DNA of 6,665 bases from Chloroflexota bacterium. GTDB lineage: Bacteria; Chloroflexota; Limnocylindria; QHBO01. The stretch lies in the NCBI GenBank assembly GCA_013820865.1, contig JACDHU010000097.1, positions 1 to 6,665 of the forward strand. The letters run 5' to 3'. Shown here one piece after another: positions 4,935-6,665 of this stretch. The notes under the pieces are model-generated. The model saw nothing but the letters and a program-made list of their open reading frames with translations, searched no databases and was not told the origin of the DNA. Every line of letters starts with the position of its first letter. Positions within the stretch are counted from its first letter, which is position 1. A program made the position numbers and the translations under genes.

Positions 4935-5607
4935 CGAGTGCGCGGAGCGCGTCGTTGGCATTCTCGCGCCAGGGCGGGTAGTGGGCCAGGGCGATGGTCT
5001 CGACGTCCAGCTCAGCCAGGCGGCTCAGCGTTGCGCGCGCCTGACCGATGTCGTGGCTGAAGAAGGCGTTCGCGTACGTGAGCCGTCCACGAATCACCTG
5101 GAGCACGTCGCCGGTGAACAGCAGCCGATGCCGCTCGGCGTACAGGCAGACGCTGCCCGGCGTGTGGCCGGGGGTGTGAATCACCCGCAGGCCGCCGAGC
5201 ACCGGGAGGAGGTCGCCGTCCCGGATCGGTTCCAGGCTGGCGGGCGTCCGCGTGAAGTAGTCGAGCAGGCGGCTGCGCCGCGCGACGCCGTCATCGGTCC
5301 TGCGCAGCGCATGGCGCAGACCAACCGCCAGCCCGGCGATGTCCGTCGGATGCATCAGGATCGAAACGTCCGTTCGACCGCGAATCAGCCGTGGGATGCC
5401 ACCGATGTGATCCGGATGGCCATGCGTGCAGATGATTCGCTCGATCTCCTCAGGGCGACGGCCGATGGAACGGATGCGTCGCCGGATCGGCCAGGGTGAC
5501 CAGGGCATGCCGGCGTCGATGAGGGTCAGCGGCCGCCCGGGCGCGGCGATGATGAAGGTGTCGACTCCGAACCCCCGGACGTGGTGCAGCTCCGTAGGGA
5601 TCGCCAC
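4924..5607 (-). CDS. MBL-fold metallo-hydrolase
   Basis: A 227-residue soluble protein of the metallo-beta-lactamase superfamily. It shows the metal motif THGHPDHIGG (His62, His64, Asp66, His67), the second-site His148 in HTPGHTPGS, the bridging Asp167 in FTGDV, and a C-terminal His209 in ALAHYPPW. Asp31 in LIDAGMP is the usual conserved acidic residue of the first strands. This set predicts a dinuclear metal centre, usually zinc. The nearest general class is glyoxalase II-like or lactonase-like hydrolases, but the substrate cannot be told. The GTG start at 5607 is 2 nt from the rsgA stop and has no clear ribosome site, so it is probably translated by coupling to rsgA. Its last 11 bp overlap the end of the convergent MFS gene. 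Confidence 0.92.
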   Translation of the reverse strand: MAIPTELHHVRGFGVDTFIIAAPGRPLTLIDAGMPWSPWPIRRRIRSIGRRPEEIERIICTHGHPDHIGGIPRLIRGRTDVSILMHPTDIAGLAVGLRHALRRTDDGVARRSRLLDYFTRTPASLEPIRDGDLLPVLGGLRVIHTPGHTPGSVCLYAERHRLLFTGDVLQVIRGRLTYANAFFSHDIGQARATLSRLAELDVETIALAHYPPWRENANDALRALATG

Positions 5608-5609
5608 CG

Positions 5610-6536
5610 TCAGCCCGCGAGATCGCCGGTCAGCAGGCGCCGGTACGAGTCATACCGCTGGGCGCTGACGACACCGGTCTCGACCGCGGCGCGCAGCCCG
5701 CAGCGCGGCTCATGAAGGTGCGAGCAATCGTTGAACGCGCACGCGCCCAGGTGCTCGCGGAACTCGGGGAAGCACCAGGCCAGCTCGGTCGCGGGGATCT
5801 GCCACAGTCCCAGCTGGCGGATGCCGGGCGTATCGGCCACATATCCGCCGGCGTCCCCGACGAGCGGGTGCAGCTCGGCGTGGGTGGTCGTGTGCTTTCC
5901 CTTCCCGCTCTCCACCTCGGACACGTCGCCCGTCGCGAGCTGGAGGCCAGGCTGGAGCGCGTTCAGCAGCGTCGACTTCCCGACCCCTGACGGCCCCGTC
6001 ACGATCGACAGCTTGCCGGCCAACCTTTCGCGCAGATCTTCCAGGCCGATGCCGCCCTTCGCCGCGGTGTAGACGACGTCGTAGCCGATCCGCTCATAGG
6101 GACCGAAGAGTTCCAACGCCGCATCGGCGCCGATGAGGTCGACCTTGTTGGCGACGATGAGTGCAGGCACTTCGTTGTACTCGGTCACGACCAGGAAGCG
6201 GTCGATGAGCCGCGGGTTCGGCGGCGGACGATCGCAGGCGAACACGATGGCCACGAGGTCCGCATTGGCGACCATGACGTCCTCGCGCCACGATCCTCGC
6301 GGCCCGGGCTGGCGGCGGCTGAAGCGACGCTCCCTCGGCTCGACCGATGCGATCGCCCCGGTCCCGTCCGGCAAGCGCTCGACCACCACGCGGTCACCGA
6401 TGACGGCGAGGTCCGATGCCTGCCGCTCCTTCTTCATCTTGCCGCGCAGACGGGCCTCGATCAGGTCGCCTTCTTCGGTGGCGATGGTGTAGAACCCGGC
6501 CAGGGCACGCAGGACGAGACCGCGCGTCATCGTCAC
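5610..6536 (-). CDS. rsgA: Ribosome small-subunit-dependent GTPase RsgA
   Basis: A 308-residue circularly permuted GTPase that checks late 30S subunit assembly. An OB-fold-type N-terminus (about 1-75) is followed by the permuted motifs in the order G4 NKVDL (130-134), G5-like TAAK (158-161), G1 GPSGVGKST (181-189), G2/switch region with GKHTTTH (213-219), and G3 DTPG (235-238). The C-terminal zinc module has Cys266, Cys271, His273 and Cys279 with the family spacing C-x4-C-x-H-x5-C. All motifs are intact. The GTG at 6536 is preferred because GGAG lies 7 nt upstream and it overlaps the preceding gene's TGA. An ATG two codons in is the alternative. It is the middle gene of a minus-strand operon ending with the MBL hydrolase. 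Confidence 0.97.
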   Translation of the reverse strand: MTMTRGLVLRALAGFYTIATEEGDLIEARLRGKMKKERQASDLAVIGDRVVVERLPDGTGAIASVEPRERRFSRRQPGPRGSWREDVMVANADLVAIVFACDRPPPNPRLIDRFLVVTEYNEVPALIVANKVDLIGADAALELFGPYERIGYDVVYTAAKGGIGLEDLRERLAGKLSIVTGPSGVGKSTLLNALQPGLQLATGDVSEVESGKGKHTTTHAELHPLVGDAGGYVADTPGIRQLGLWQIPATELAWCFPEFREHLGACAFNDCSHLHEPRCGLRAAVETGVVSAQRYDSYRRLLTGDLAG

Positions 6537-6665
6537 CCGAGTGCTCCAACGAGGTTGGCGTAGATGGTGTCATCGCGCCTGGGGATCTGTGGTCTGCGGG
6601 CCATGCGTCCTTCCCACTCCTCCAGCTCGATGTCGAGGCCACGCAGCCATCGCGCGCCCGCACCG
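6533..6665 (-). CDS. Unidentified protein, C-terminal fragment
   Basis: Only the last 43 codons are visible; the gene begins beyond the right edge. The readable end includes WLRGLDIELEEWEGRMA and, shortly after, RRDDTIYANLVGALG, then TGA. I do not recognise the family. The frame is supported by G/C-rich third positions and by the stop overlapping the rsgA start by 4 bp (GTGA), typical of the tight gene joins elsewhere here. A protein-like Leu/Glu/Trp helix followed by a short basic segment argues for a genuine soluble protein. A longer open frame on the same strand (6394-6663) gives an Arg/Ser-rich, low-quality product and runs across the rsgA start, so this shorter frame is preferred. Confidence 0.65.
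   Translation of the reverse strand, partial: GAGARWLRGLDIELEEWEGRMARRPQIPRRDDTIYANLVGALG
6544..6547 (-). promoter_or_regulatory. Ribosome binding site of rsgA
   Basis: GGAG on the minus strand, 7 nt before the GTG at 6536 and inside the end of the upstream gene. It supports the GTG over the ATG at 6530. Confidence 0.55.

Noticed and set aside
6394..6663. 89-codon minus-strand frame overlapping the start of rsgA
   Set aside because: Its second half is a frame-shadow of rsgA and its first half is Ser/Arg-rich noise. Another frame there reads into a better C-terminus that overlaps the rsgA start by 4 bp.

Overview
This is a GC-rich bacterial window with tightly packed, often overlapping genes. 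Protein styles (a double zinc-ribbon protein, a Crp-like regulator, RsgA, and a repeat-peptide/subtilase/MFS cluster) suggest a Chloroflexota-like or other high-GC soil or thermophile lineage. That taxonomic guess is an inference; no rRNA or marker is present to confirm it.

Left part (1-551, minus strand). The N-terminus of a double zinc-ribbon protein runs off the left edge. In this architecture such N-termini often lead into adenylate/guanylate-cyclase or ATPase proteins. Upstream of it on the same strand is a likely 59-residue protein with an excellent Shine-Dalgarno. The gap up to the divergent crp-like gene holds only weak regulatory candidates.

Central part (552-4934, plus strand), the most interesting region. 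A Crp/Fnr-type regulator is followed by a short intergenic region. That region holds a perfect dyad with CRP-box geometry and a -10-like hexamer. Four genes follow: (1) a 98-residue acidic peptide ending in tandem 15-residue DEDTEGHAGRLQATD-type repeats; (2) a GAF-domain protein; (3) a compact subtilisin-like (S8) serine protease with a complete catalytic set and no signal peptide; (4) an MFS exporter fused to a C-terminal cyclic-nucleotide-binding domain. Genes 2-3 and 3-4 overlap by 4 bp, so they are almost certainly co-translated. The set looks like a peptide production, processing and export cassette under cyclic-nucleotide control: peptide as substrate, protease as maturase, MFS as exporter, GAF and CNB domains as sensors. 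I know of no characterised system with this composition, and no classical RiPP modifying enzyme lies in the window.

Right part (4924-6665, minus strand). A housekeeping-like operon converges on the cassette: the end of an unidentified gene, then rsgA (ribosome-assembly GTPase), then an MBL-fold hydrolase. They are joined by a 4-bp overlap and a 2-bp gap. The hydrolase and the MFS gene overlap tail-to-tail by 11 bp.
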